A stretch of 64,000 nt of DNA. Origin: Rubrivivax sp. (GTDB lineage: Bacteria > Pseudomonadota > Gammaproteobacteria > Burkholderiales > Burkholderiaceae_C). Made by a program: the position numbers and the translations under genes. The notes beneath the pieces were generated by a model, which saw nothing but the letters and a program-made list of their open reading frames with translations, had not been told where the DNA came from and ran no database searches. The stretch spans positions 1 through 64,000 of the forward strand of contig JAIYCR010000016.1 of assembly GCA_027487905.1 (NCBI GenBank), given 5' to 3'. Position 1 is the first letter of the stretch. The number at the start of each line of letters is the position of its first letter. Of the stretch, positions 36,466 through 45,700 are shown in pieces.

Positions 36466-38757
36466 TCAGCGTGGCCCGACGCCGGGGGCCGACCCCGCCG
36501 CCGCGAGCAGGCCGGAGACGGTGGAGCCCTCGGCCGCCAGCGTCGCAGGCGGAGCCGGCGCCGGCGCCGGCTCACCGGAAAGGCTAAACCACGGCGCATT
36601 GCGGGGCATCACCACCTCATGCAGCCAGCGTTCGATGTCGTCGGGCGCCTGGGGACGGGTGAAGAGATAGCCCTGCATCAGCGTGCAGCCCAGGCGCTGC
36701 AGCACTTCCATCTGGCGCATGGTCTCCACGCCTTCGGCGATCACCCGCAGGCCCAGCGAGCGGGCCAGGGCGATGATGGCGGTGACCACCGCCGAGCTCT
36801 GCGGCGTCATGCCCAGGTCGCGCACGAAGCTGCGGTCGATCTTGAGCACGCTGATGGGCAGGGTGGTGAGGTAGGCGAGCGATGAATAGCCGGTGCCGAA
36901 GTCGTCGATGGAGATCTCCACGCCGATCTCGTTGAGCCGGTGCAGCGACTTGATCACGTCGTGCACCTCCTTCATCAGGCCGGTCTCGGTGATCTCCAGC
37001 TCGATGGCGCTGTGCGGCACGCCGTGGGCGGTGACCGCCGCATGGATGTGCTCGACCAGGTCGGTGCGCTCGAAGAGCCGGGTGGGCAGGTTGACCGAGA
37101 TGGAGTCGGAGAAGCCGAAGTTGTCCTGCCACACGCGGGCCTGGCGGGCGGCCTCGCGGATGGCCCATTCGGACAGCGGGATGATGAGGCCGGTCTCCTC
37201 GGCCAGCGGGATGAATTCTCCGGGGGGCACCAGGCTGCCGGCGCGCTGCCAGCGCATCAGCGCCTCGGCGCCCACCATGCGGCCGGCCCGCACGTCCATC
37301 ATCGGCTGGTAGTGCAGCACCAGCTCGTTGCGCTCGATGGCCTTGTGCAGGTCGCTTTCGAGCGTGAGCTTCTCGCGTCCGCGCCCGGCCAGCTGCGGGC
37401 GGAAGACCGAAGCCGCGTTGCGGCCCTGGCCCTTGACCGCATACATCGCGACGTCGGAGTTGCGCATCAGGTCGACCACGTTCAGGCCGTCGCGCGGGAA
37501 GATGGCGATGCCCACGCTGGCGGTGACGAAGCAGTCCTCGCCGGCCACCGTGATGGGGCTGCGCATCGTGTCCAGGATGCGCGCGGCCACGCGCTCGGCG
37601 TCTTCCTCGTCGGCGATCTCCGGCAGCAGCGCGACGAACTCGTCGCCCCCGAAGCGGCCCACCGCCTCGAGCGTGCGGTGCGAGCGCGTGCCCATCGACT
37701 CCAGCGAGTTCTCCAGCACCTGGTCGGAGTGGCGCACGCAGGACCGCAGGCGCCGCGACACCTCGATGAGCAGCTCGTCGCCGGCCGCATGGCCGAGCGT
37801 GTCGTTCACGTTCTTGAAGCGGTCCAGGTCGATCAGCAGCAGGCCCACCTGGTGGTTCAGCCGGCGCGCGTGCTCGAGCGCACGCTCGATGCGCCACATC
37901 AGCTGGCGCCGGTTGGGCAGGCCGGTGAGGGAATCGAAATTGGCCAGGTGGCGGATCTTGTCCTCGGCCAGGCGCCGGTCGGTGACGTCCTGGACGATGC
38001 CGGTGTAGCCCACCAGCCCGCCGAAATCGCTGAACTCGGGCTCGGCCTCGACGTGCACGATGCGCGGGCGGCCGTCGGGCAGCACCACCCGCACGTCGGT
38101 GGCCAGCACCGAGCTGTGGCGGATGACGTCGTGCAGCAGCGCCACGAAGCTCGCCCGCTCGACGTCGGGCACCAGCCGCAGCATCTCGCGGAAGGTGGGA
38201 CGTGCGTCCGGCGGCAGGCCGAACACGCGCAGGCCCTCGTCGGACAGCAGCGGGCTGCCCTGGTCGCGGCTCCAGTCGAAGCTGCCCATGCGGGCCAGGT
38301 CCTGGGCGCGGGCGAGCTTGGCCTTGCTGCGCTCGAGCTCCAGCCGGGTGCGCGAGGAGCGAAGCAGATAGCGCAGCCGCCCGGCGAGCAGGCTCCACTG
38401 GGTGGACTTGACGAAGAAGTCGGTGGCACCGACCTCGTAGGCCCGGTTGATCGACGCCTCGTCGTCCAGGCCGGTGAGCATCAGCACCGGCAGCGATTCG
38501 AAGCCGGGCAGCCCGCGCAGGGTGCGACAGGTCTCGAAGCCGTCGAGCCCGGGCATCATCGCGTCGAGCACGACGATGTCCGGCGGGCGAACCAGCATCT
38601 TCTCGATCGACTGCTCGCCGCTGGTGGCCTCGCTGATGGCGAAGCCGCGCTCGCGCAGCGCCATCGAGGTGAGCAGCAGGTTGACCTCGTCGTCGTCGAC
38701 GAGCAGCACCCGGGGCGCCTCGCGCTCGATCGGGTCGTCGTCGCGGGCCGGGCTCAT
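36466..38757 (-). CDS. REC-PAS-GGDEF-EAL two-component c-di-GMP protein
   Basis: A 763-residue protein. Receiver domain: VDDDEVN acidic pocket, phospho-Asp65 in VVLDAMMP, Lys117 in FFVKST. Then a coiled linker and PAS (about residues 150-265), GGDEF (GRFGGDEFVALLPE, intact) and EAL with EALMRW and DDFGTGYSS motifs, so both synthesis and hydrolysis sites look complete. About 19 extra residues are inserted ahead of GGDEF, displacing the RHSD (I-site-like) motif to 24 residues upstream. Phosphorylation of the receiver should switch the balance. Its start overlaps the HPt gene stop (ATGA). Confidence 0.93.
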   Translation of the reverse strand: MSPARDDDPIEREAPRVLLVDDDEVNLLLTSMALRERGFAISEATSGEQSIEKMLVRPPDIVVLDAMMPGLDGFETCRTLRGLPGFESLPVLMLTGLDDEASINRAYEVGATDFFVKSTQWSLLAGRLRYLLRSSRTRLELERSKAKLARAQDLARMGSFDWSRDQGSPLLSDEGLRVFGLPPDARPTFREMLRLVPDVERASFVALLHDVIRHSSVLATDVRVVLPDGRPRIVHVEAEPEFSDFGGLVGYTGIVQDVTDRRLAEDKIRHLANFDSLTGLPNRRQLMWRIERALEHARRLNHQVGLLLIDLDRFKNVNDTLGHAAGDELLIEVSRRLRSCVRHSDQVLENSLESMGTRSHRTLEAVGRFGGDEFVALLPEIADEEDAERVAARILDTMRSPITVAGEDCFVTASVGIAIFPRDGLNVVDLMRNSDVAMYAVKGQGRNAASVFRPQLAGRGREKLTLESDLHKAIERNELVLHYQPMMDVRAGRMVGAEALMRWQRAGSLVPPGEFIPLAEETGLIIPLSEWAIREAARQARVWQDNFGFSDSISVNLPTRLFERTDLVEHIHAAVTAHGVPHSAIELEITETGLMKEVHDVIKSLHRLNEIGVEISIDDFGTGYSSLAYLTTLPISVLKIDRSFVRDLGMTPQSSAVVTAIIALARSLGLRVIAEGVETMRQMEVLQRLGCTLMQGYLFTRPQAPDDIERWLHEVVMPRNAPWFSLSGEPAPAPAPPATLAAEGSTVSGLLAAAGSAPGVGPR

Positions 38758-39200
38758 GCGGCGCCCGTTCCCTTCAAGGCAAGCAGTGCGCGGATCGCTA
38801 CCGACAGGTGCTCGAGCAGCGCGTCGATGGCCGGGCCGAGTTCGTCCACCATGCCGCGGTCGCGGGCCAGCGATTCGGTGTAGGCGCAGTGCTGCGACAG
38901 CGCCAGTGCGCCGACGCTGGCCGAGGACGACTTCAGGGTGTGCGCGACCATGCGCACGCCGGGCGCGTCGCCGCGTTCGCGCGCGTCACGCAACTGGGCG
39001 GCAAGGCGGTCGGCTGAACCGAGGTAGGCGTCGATGACGCGTTCGATGAGCCGCGCCTGGCCGGTCGGGTCGAGTTCGCGCAGCCTCGCCAGTGCCGCCG
39101 GGTCGAGCACGTCCGGCCCCTGCGGCGCTGCCGGTTGGCCACCGGAGCCGGAAGGGCGATCGGCATTCAGCCGAACGGGCAGGGGTCGAAGCAGCGGCAT
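38754..39200 (-). CDS. Stand-alone HPt phosphotransfer protein
   Basis: A 148-residue protein with a histidine phosphotransfer domain; the phospho-acceptor is His87 in AHTLKSSSASVGA. The preceding helix LDPAALARLRELDPTGQARLIERVIDAYL and following helices match the Hpt four-helix bundle. It relays phosphate between receiver domains. It is the first gene of an operon with the REC-PAS-GGDEF-EAL gene (4-bp overlap) and the diguanylate cyclase. The source of phosphate is unclear; no hybrid kinase is in the window. The start ATG (MPLLRP) gives a short Pro/Gly-rich N-terminal tail; the frame extends further upstream without recognisable sequence. Confidence 0.85.
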   Translation of the reverse strand: MPLLRPLPVRLNADRPSGSGGQPAAPQGPDVLDPAALARLRELDPTGQARLIERVIDAYLGSADRLAAQLRDARERGDAPGVRMVAHTLKSSSASVGALALSQHCAYTESLARDRGMVDELGPAIDALLEHLSVAIRALLALKGTGAA

Positions 39201-39437
39201 TTCGGGATCGTGAGATGCAGACCGGGACGAAGGGCGGCAAGGCGTGCGGGAAACAACAGGGGGCGTGGCGAGTGTCGCAAAGGCAGATGCCACCGATTCA
39301 AGGAAATGCGCGACCGGAACCGGACAGATTGTGACCCCAGGCCTGGGGCTGTGCCCACCCGGACCGGCACCGGGCCAAAAGGGCCGCCTGACGTGCGGTC
39401 CGGCGCACGACGCGCCGGGGCATGGGGCCGGCCGGCC

Positions 39438-39465
39438 CTGGACAGCGCCCCTGCATCCCTAGAAT
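39438..39465 (+). promoter_or_regulatory. Possible promoter for the phytochrome-like kinase, close to its start codon
   Basis: CTGGAC, a 16-bp spacer and TAGAAT stand just 7 nt upstream of the kinase ATG at 39473. Transcription from it would begin at or next to the start codon, giving a leaderless mRNA. The rest of the 272-bp gap (39201-39472) between the divergent HPt and kinase genes holds no gene that I can recognise. Confidence 0.4.
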
Positions 39466-39472
39466 CGGGCGA

Positions 39473-40867
39473 ATGTTTCAGGATGTCGCACGCGCACCGG
39501 ACGCCGCCCTCGCGGGATGGTCGCTGGCCGTCACGGTGGCGGCGCTGCTGTGCGGGCTTGCCGCGTGGCGGCTGCTGCGCCGCCTGCGCAGCACCGAGCA
39601 CGCGCTCTTCCTGGAGCGCATGGACCGTCGCCAGGGTGAGCAGCTCGCCCCGGGCAGCGATGCATGGCTGTGGCAGACCGACCGCCAGCACCGCCTGATC
39701 CGACTGCAGCCACCGGCCTCGGCGATCCGCCAGGGACACGCCGAGCAGTGGCTGGGGCAGTCGCTGTTCGACCTGCTGCGCGCCCAGGACGGGCCTTCGG
39801 TGCTGCCCACGGCGCTGCAGCGCGAAGCCGATCTCCCCGCCACCGCCTGCGGCTGGGCATCGGCCGGCGCCACCAGCGCTTCGCGGACCTTGCTGGTTCG
39901 TGCGCTCGCCCAGCACGATCCGAACGGTCGCTTCCGCGGCCACCTGGGCGTGCTGCAGGCCGACCGGGCGCCGGCGGCCGATGCCGCGCCAGCCGGACCG
40001 GGCGCCGCGCCGAGCGCAGCCAGCGCACCCGCGGGCCTCGCCGCCTCGGCCGTGAGCCAGCCGCCCCCCGCGCTGGCGGACTCGGAGCTTGCCGCGGCCG
40101 AGCACGCTTCCTTCGCCTACACCGTCACGCACGACCTGCGCGCACCGATCCGCGTCGTCGAGGGCTTCACCCGCATCGTCAAGGAAGACTACGGCTCGGT
40201 GCTCGACCGCATGGGGCTGGACCACCTGGACCGCGTGCTGGGCGCCGCGGCGCGGATGAATTCGATGATCGACGCGTTGCTGGCGCTGAGCCGGCTGTCC
40301 CAGCAGCCGCTCGCACGCCAACCGGTGAACCTGTCGCGGCTGGCCGAATACATCGTCGACGACCTGCGTCGCACCCACCCGGACCGCCAGGTCCGCGTGA
40401 CCATAGAGCCCGGGCTGACCACCGAAGGCGACCCCACGCTGCTGCGCATGGCGCTGGAGAACCTGCTGGGCAATGCCTGGAAGTACACCGGCAAGGTCCG
40501 CGACGCCCAGATCGGCTTCCAGCACGACCCGGCGGCCCAGGGCACCGTCTACCTGGTGCGCGACAACGGCGCGGGCTTCGACATGCGCTTCGCCGATCGC
40601 CTGTTCGGCGTGTTCCAGCGCCTGCACAGCGCGAGCGACTTCCCGGGCACCGGCGTGGGCCTGGCCTCGGTGCAGCGCATCGTGCGGCGGCATGGGGGCG
40701 ACATCTGGGCTGAATCGGCCGTGGGCCGGGGCAGCACCTTCCGCTTCACGCTGGCACCCCAGACCACCGCCCCGGTGGGGCTGGATGTCGCCGGTGGCAC
40801 CTTGCCGGTGTGGAACGGGCCCGCCCGCACGGCCGAGCAGCAGCCGGTCACCGAACGTTCGGCCTGA
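39473..40867 (+). CDS. Membrane sensor histidine kinase, phytochrome-like class
   Basis: A 464-residue kinase with a single TM segment (residues about 14-34), a PAS-like region (60-165), an Ala/Pro-rich linker and a HisKA/HATPase core. The phospho-acceptor is His220 in VTHDLRAPI; NLLGNAWKYTGK, DNGAGFDM, and GTGVGLASVQRIV form the ATP-binding lid and boxes. No receiver domain is attached. It is divergent from the HPt/REC-GGDEF-EAL operon and is the obvious candidate to phosphorylate that receiver. Its 3' end overlaps the convergent glycosyltransferase gene by 20 bp. Confidence 0.9.
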   Translation: MFQDVARAPDAALAGWSLAVTVAALLCGLAAWRLLRRLRSTEHALFLERMDRRQGEQLAPGSDAWLWQTDRQHRLIRLQPPASAIRQGHAEQWLGQSLFDLLRAQDGPSVLPTALQREADLPATACGWASAGATSASRTLLVRALAQHDPNGRFRGHLGVLQADRAPAADAAPAGPGAAPSAASAPAGLAASAVSQPPPALADSELAAAEHASFAYTVTHDLRAPIRVVEGFTRIVKEDYGSVLDRMGLDHLDRVLGAAARMNSMIDALLALSRLSQQPLARQPVNLSRLAEYIVDDLRRTHPDRQVRVTIEPGLTTEGDPTLLRMALENLLGNAWKYTGKVRDAQIGFQHDPAAQGTVYLVRDNGAGFDMRFADRLFGVFQRLHSASDFPGTGVGLASVQRIVRRHGGDIWAESAVGRGSTFRFTLAPQTTAPVGLDVAGGTLPVWNGPARTAEQQPVTERSA

Positions 40868-41990
40868 GCGGCGCTGCGAGGCCTCCCGGGCCTCCCGGGC
40901 CTCCCAGGCCGCAGTGCGCGAGCAGCGAGCGGGTGTTGGCCTGCACGGAAAAGCGCGCCTCCACCTCGCCCCGGCCGGCCTCGGCCAGGCGGCGCAGCGC
41001 AAGCGGGTCGGCCAGGTGGGTGGCCATGGCCTCGGCCCAAACCGCCGGGTCGTCAGGCGGGAGCAGCCGGCCGGTCGCGCCGTCGCGCACCGTCTCCGGA
41101 ATGCCACCGACCCGGCTGGCCAGCACCGGAATGCCCAGGCCGAGGGCCTCGACCTGGGCCATGCCCAAGGGCTCGCGGCTGGACGGCATCAGCAGCAGGT
41201 CCGCCGCGGCGAGCACCGGCGCCACCGGATGCACCGGCTCGAAACGGACGCGGGCGGCCAGGCCCAGCGCCTGCGCCTGCTGCTCCAGGGCCTCGCGCTC
41301 GGGCCCTGAACCGGCGGCCAGGTAGCGCAGGCCGGGGAAGCGGCGCACCACGTCGGCCACCGCCTGCAAGGCCAGGGCGTGGCCCTTCTCGCCCCGCAGC
41401 ATGCCGACCTGCACCACCAGGGGTCCGCCTTCGCCCTCGGCCAACCAGCGTCGCAGCGGCTCGGGCAGCGGCAGGCCCGCCTGCGAGCGCAGACGGGCGA
41501 AATCGACACCCGGATACAGCACCTGCACCCGATCGGGCGCGATGCCGGGCGCCAGCAGCAGCTGTTCGCGCATCCAGGCGCTGGGCACCAGCACGGCGTC
41601 CACCAGCCGGGAATGGGTGAGCGGCGAGGGATGCCGCCCGGCGAGATAGGTCTTCGAACGCAGCAGGCGCGGACGGGCGCGCACGCTCCAGGCCGCCAGC
41701 AGCCCGAGATTGGCATCGTGGCCGCTGTGGCCGATGACGGCGGCGGGACGCCGCTCGACGATGAAGCGACGCAGGGCGGCGAGACTGGCCACGTCGGTCG
41801 CGCGGCGCAGTGGCAGCTCCAGCCGGTTGAGGCCCGCCTGTCGCGCCCGTTCGGCCACGGCGCTGCCGGGCCGGCAGGCGAGCGTGGCGCCCACGCCGCA
41901 AGCCTCGAGGGCTGCCATCTGCTGGAGCAGCTGCAGCTCCTGGCCCCCCAGGTGGGGCGAGCTCTCGGTGAAGAGGACCGTGGGCGTCAT
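40848..41990 (-). CDS. Glycosyltransferase family 4
   Basis: A 380-residue GT-B glycosyltransferase. The N-terminal domain opens with HLGGQELQLLQQM; the C-terminal domain has VVQVGMLRGEKGH, and the donor-binding stretch PSSREPLGMAQVEALGLG with the EX7E-like glutamates. Such enzymes transfer sugars from nucleotide donors to lipids, polysaccharides or proteins. It follows the ANTAR regulator by 49 bp on the same strand. The C-terminus carries GGPGGPGG, encoded by a 9-bp tandem repeat. The acceptor is unknown; flagellar or surface-sugar modification is possible given the upstream genes. Confidence 0.85.
   Translation of the reverse strand: MTPTVLFTESSPHLGGQELQLLQQMAALEACGVGATLACRPGSAVAERARQAGLNRLELPLRRATDVASLAALRRFIVERRPAAVIGHSGHDANLGLLAAWSVRARPRLLRSKTYLAGRHPSPLTHSRLVDAVLVPSAWMREQLLLAPGIAPDRVQVLYPGVDFARLRSQAGLPLPEPLRRWLAEGEGGPLVVQVGMLRGEKGHALALQAVADVVRRFPGLRYLAAGSGPEREALEQQAQALGLAARVRFEPVHPVAPVLAAADLLLMPSSREPLGMAQVEALGLGIPVLASRVGGIPETVRDGATGRLLPPDDPAVWAEAMATHLADPLALRRLAEAGRGEVEARFSVQANTRSLLAHCGLGGPGGPGGLAAPLRPNVR
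40881..40907 (-). repeat. Three-copy 9-bp tandem repeat near the 3' end of the glycosyltransferase gene
   Basis: GCCTCCCGG occurs three times in a row (last copy GCCTCCCAG), encoding a GGPGGPGG stretch at the C-terminus of the glycosyltransferase. It lies 14 bp past the stop of the convergent kinase gene. The copy number could vary without frameshifting because the unit is 9 bp. Confidence 0.75.
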
Positions 41991-42039
41991 GGCGAGCCGC
42001 TCGGCCGACCGGCGCTGCCCGCCGGGCCGGCGCCGGGAG

Positions 42040-42708
42040 TCACAGCGGAGGCGTGCGGGCCAGTTGCTCGATGGCTGCCAGCACCTGCCGGGCCTGGGCC
42101 TGCAGCGGCCGCTGGGCAGCCACCGCCGCGCGCTGCAGCCGCTCGAGCGCGGCGTCGCGGGTGATGGTGTGCCGGTGCATCAGGATGCCCAGGGCCAGCG
42201 CCACCACCGCATCGGACGATTCCAGATCGGGCGGCCCGGCCGACGCCGAGGCGGGTGAGGAGGCCTCGGCCTCGTCCGCGCCTGCGCGGGCGCCGCCGCC
42301 CTCGCGGGCGGGCGCATCCACCCGCAAGCGCGCCAGCGCTGCCTGGACGGCCGGGACGATCTGCCGGATGTCCAGAGGCTTGGTGAGGTAGGCCACCGCG
42401 CCCAGCGCCGCCACCTTGGCACGGGTCTCGTCGTCGGCGAAGGCCGACAAGAACATGAAGGGCGTGCCCAGCTGCGTGCGCAGGTACTCGGCCACGTCGA
42501 AGCCGGACAGGCCCTCCATGCGGATGTCCAGCAGCGCCAGCGCCGGCCGGTACTGGCGGGCCAGGAGGATGGCGTCGTCGCCGTTGTCCGCGTCGATCAC
42601 CTCGTAGCCCGCCTGGCTCAGGCCGTGGGCCACGGTGGCAAGCACGAGCCGGTCGTCGTCGACGACCAGCACGCGGGTGGGCAGCAGCTGCGGGGGCGAT
42701 GCGTTCAT
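42040..42708 (-). CDS. ANTAR-domain response regulator (REC + ANTAR)
   Basis: A 222-residue regulator. The receiver has VVDDDR, phospho-acceptor Asp61 in LLDIRMEG and the Lys of LTKPLD. After a low-complexity acidic linker (about residues 125-165) comes an ANTAR domain (about 167-215: VVALALGILMHRHTITRDAALERL). ANTAR domains bind RNA hairpins and prevent transcription termination, as in EutV and NasR. The start shares an ATGA overlap with the multi-PAS kinase, its likely partner. The RNA targets are unknown. Confidence 0.92.
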   Translation of the reverse strand: MNASPPQLLPTRVLVVDDDRLVLATVAHGLSQAGYEVIDADNGDDAILLARQYRPALALLDIRMEGLSGFDVAEYLRTQLGTPFMFLSAFADDETRAKVAALGAVAYLTKPLDIRQIVPAVQAALARLRVDAPAREGGGARAGADEAEASSPASASAGPPDLESSDAVVALALGILMHRHTITRDAALERLQRAAVAAQRPLQAQARQVLAAIEQLARTPPL

Positions 42709-45700
42709 GATGGGGCCAGATTGTCGCGTCGCACGCCGGGGGGGCGCACCTGCACCCGCGCCACGACGCTGCCACCCGCCGATTCGAGGGTGAGCGTCGC
42801 GCTTCGCCGGGGCAGCAGCGCCCGCACCAGCCCGAGCCCGGACACGCCCATGGGGAAGCGTTCCAGCTGGAAGCCAGCGGGAAGTTGCCCGGTGTTGGCG
42901 ATGGACACCTGGACGCTGTCCTGGTCCGACCTCAGGTGGCAGGTCACGCCCGCACCGGCGGCGCTGTGCTTGATGGCATTGGTGAGCAGCTCGTTCAGCG
43001 TGAGCGCGATGGGAATGGACTCGGCCTCGGGCAGCACCCATTCGACCGTCGGATCCGACTCGACGGTGAAGCGGATGGTTCGCCCGAAGGTGCGCTCCAC
43101 CGACTGGGTGATGGCCCGCACGACCGGGTCCACCCGCAGGGCGCCGCTCACGCCCACCTGCAGCCCGTACACCTGTGCGATGGCCTGGACCTGGGCCACC
43201 ACTTCGGCGATGGTGTCGGCCACCTCGGGCTTGCGCTTGGCGATCTGCTCGAGCAGCCCGGCCACGCCCTGCAGGTTGTTCTTGATGCGGTGGTGCACCT
43301 CCTTGACCAGCATCTCGCGCTGGGCCAGGGCAGCTTCGAAGCGGGCTTCCTGGGCGGTGCGCTGCTCGGTCACGTCGGTGCTCACCACCAGCAGCTGCGA
43401 CGAGGGTTCGGCGGCGGTGCCCACGGGCACGTAGCGCGTCTCCCAGATGCGGGCCACGCCGCCGCGCTGTTCTCGGGTCTCGCGCTGGGTGGGGACCGCG
43501 GCGGCCACGGCCTCGCGCAGGTCGCGCAGCTGGGTGGCGGCATCGGCCTCGGCCAGCCACTCGTCGGGCCGGCGCCCGATGAGCTCGGCCACCGGGCGCT
43601 GCGCGGCGCTGGCCGCGGCCTGGTTGGCCTGCATGACCTGCAGCGTGTCCGAATTGACCAGCGTGATGGACATCGGCGCCGCCTCGATGATGCGTTGCAG
43701 CGACGCCTGCGTCTCCACGATGCGGGCCTCGGCCTGGCGGCGGCGTTCGATGTCCAGCAGGGCGTAGGTGAGCTGACGGTCCACCGAATCGCGGCCGATG
43801 GCCACCACGTTGCCCACCACCCAGAACTCGCGGCCATCGCGGGCCTTCACCTGGCACTCGAAGGTCTCGGCCTGGCCTTCGGGCATCTCCTCGCGGGCCT
43901 GCGTGCGCCGGAAGGGGTGGTCCGGGTCGGGCGTGGCCACGGTGTCGATGGGCATGCCGATGAAGTCGGCCAGGTCGCCGGCGAACATGCGGCGGGCCGA
44001 ACGGTTCATCCACTCGATGCCGTGGGGGCCGACGGTGACGATGCCCACCAGCACCGAATCGAGCACGGCGCGGGTGCGCTCGGCCTGCATGGCCACCGCT
44101 TCCTCGGCGCGGTGGCGGTCGTCCACGTTCACGTAGGAGGCGATCACGCCGGCGGCGGGTTCGCCTTCGACCACCAGGCGCTTGCTCACCTGCACCCACA
44201 GCGGACGGCCGTCCTGCCGACGCAGCTGGCGTTCGCCCGTCCAGCGTCCGGTGACGGCCAGTGCATCGACCTCGTCGCTCCACATGCGCTCGAAGGCTTC
44301 CAGGTCGGGGAACAGGCGCTCCACCGGCAGGCCGGCCAGCGCCTCCACCGGATAGCCGCTGATGCGCGAGAGCGCCTCGTTGGCGCGCACGACGGCGTCT
44401 CCACGCAGGAAGGCGATGCCCACCTCGGACAGGCTGAACATCAGTTCGCGGTCGCGCAGAAGCACCTCCAGGTCGCGCTGCTGGGCCTTCAGCCGGGTGA
44501 TGTCGGTGAGCACCGCGATGGCTTCGGGCACCGGGCTGGGCTCGAGTGCGCGGCGCACCGACAACGAGACCCAGCGCGGATTGGCATCGTCCGCCGGGCG
44601 GCCACCTTGGGGCAGTTCGATCTCGGTCTCGAAGACGCCATCGCGGGTCAGCGCCTGCAGGGTTTCCTCGGCCACCCGCCGGGCCTGGGGATAGCGCCCG
44701 AAGAGCTCATGCAGGCTGCTGCCCACCGCACGCCCGCCGGGCAGGCCCAGCATGGCCTCGAAGCGCGGGTTGCAGCGAACCAGCACGTCGGCGCGGACGT
44801 AGGCGATGCCGGCCGTCGTGCCTTCCAGGATGGTGGTGAGCTCGCGCAGCAGCTGCTCGCTGCGGATCTGCGCCTGCTGGGTCTCGGTGATGTCCAGCGT
44901 GACCACCGAAGTGCGGCGCTCGCCCGAGGCGAGCTCGGTGGGCTCCACCCGCGTGAGCAGCCAGCGCTGGCCGAACTGCGGGTGGCGGATGGCATAGCGC
45001 ACCTCGGTGCGCTGCGAACGGCGCAAGGCCTGCTGCAGCCGCTCGTAGTCGGGCAGCGACTCGGGCAGCACGAGCTCGCGGTGGATGCTCTGCAGCAGCG
45101 CCGCGCCCCGGCCGGTGTCGCCGGCGGTGCCCGCGCCGGCGTTCACGCCACCTGCAGCGCCCGCGCCTGCGGCAATGGAGGCGCCGCCGGTGGTCGGCTC
45201 GGCACCCACGAAGGGCCGCCCATCCCGCCCGGCCTGCAGCGTGACCAGGCCCACGCCGGCGGTGTCCATCAGCGCGCCGATCTGGCTGCGGGCAAGGTCG
45301 CGCTCGTACTCGGCGCTGCGGTCCTCGACCACGGCCAGGTAGCGTGGCGAGCCGCCGAGGTTGGGGTAGGCACGGACGATGGCATGCAGCGCCCGCCGCA
45401 GGCCGTCGGGCCGCTCGACGACCGCATCTCCCTTCCAGGCACCGCCCGCGACGATCGCCGCGGGCATGCCCAGTGCAGACCAGCCGAGCAGGCGCTGGAT
45501 GGCCTGCGGTGCATCCGCCAGCGACACCGGCGTGTCGCCGAGCAGGCCCTCGAAGGCCGGGTTGGTGCGCACCAGCAGGCCGCTGGAATCGAAGAGCACC
45601 ATGCCCACCGTGGCCAGGTCGAACCATTGGTCGAGTTCGCGCAGCGAGCGTTCGGCCCGTTCGCGGGCCTGGTGTTCGGCGCTGCAGTCCTGGTAGATCG

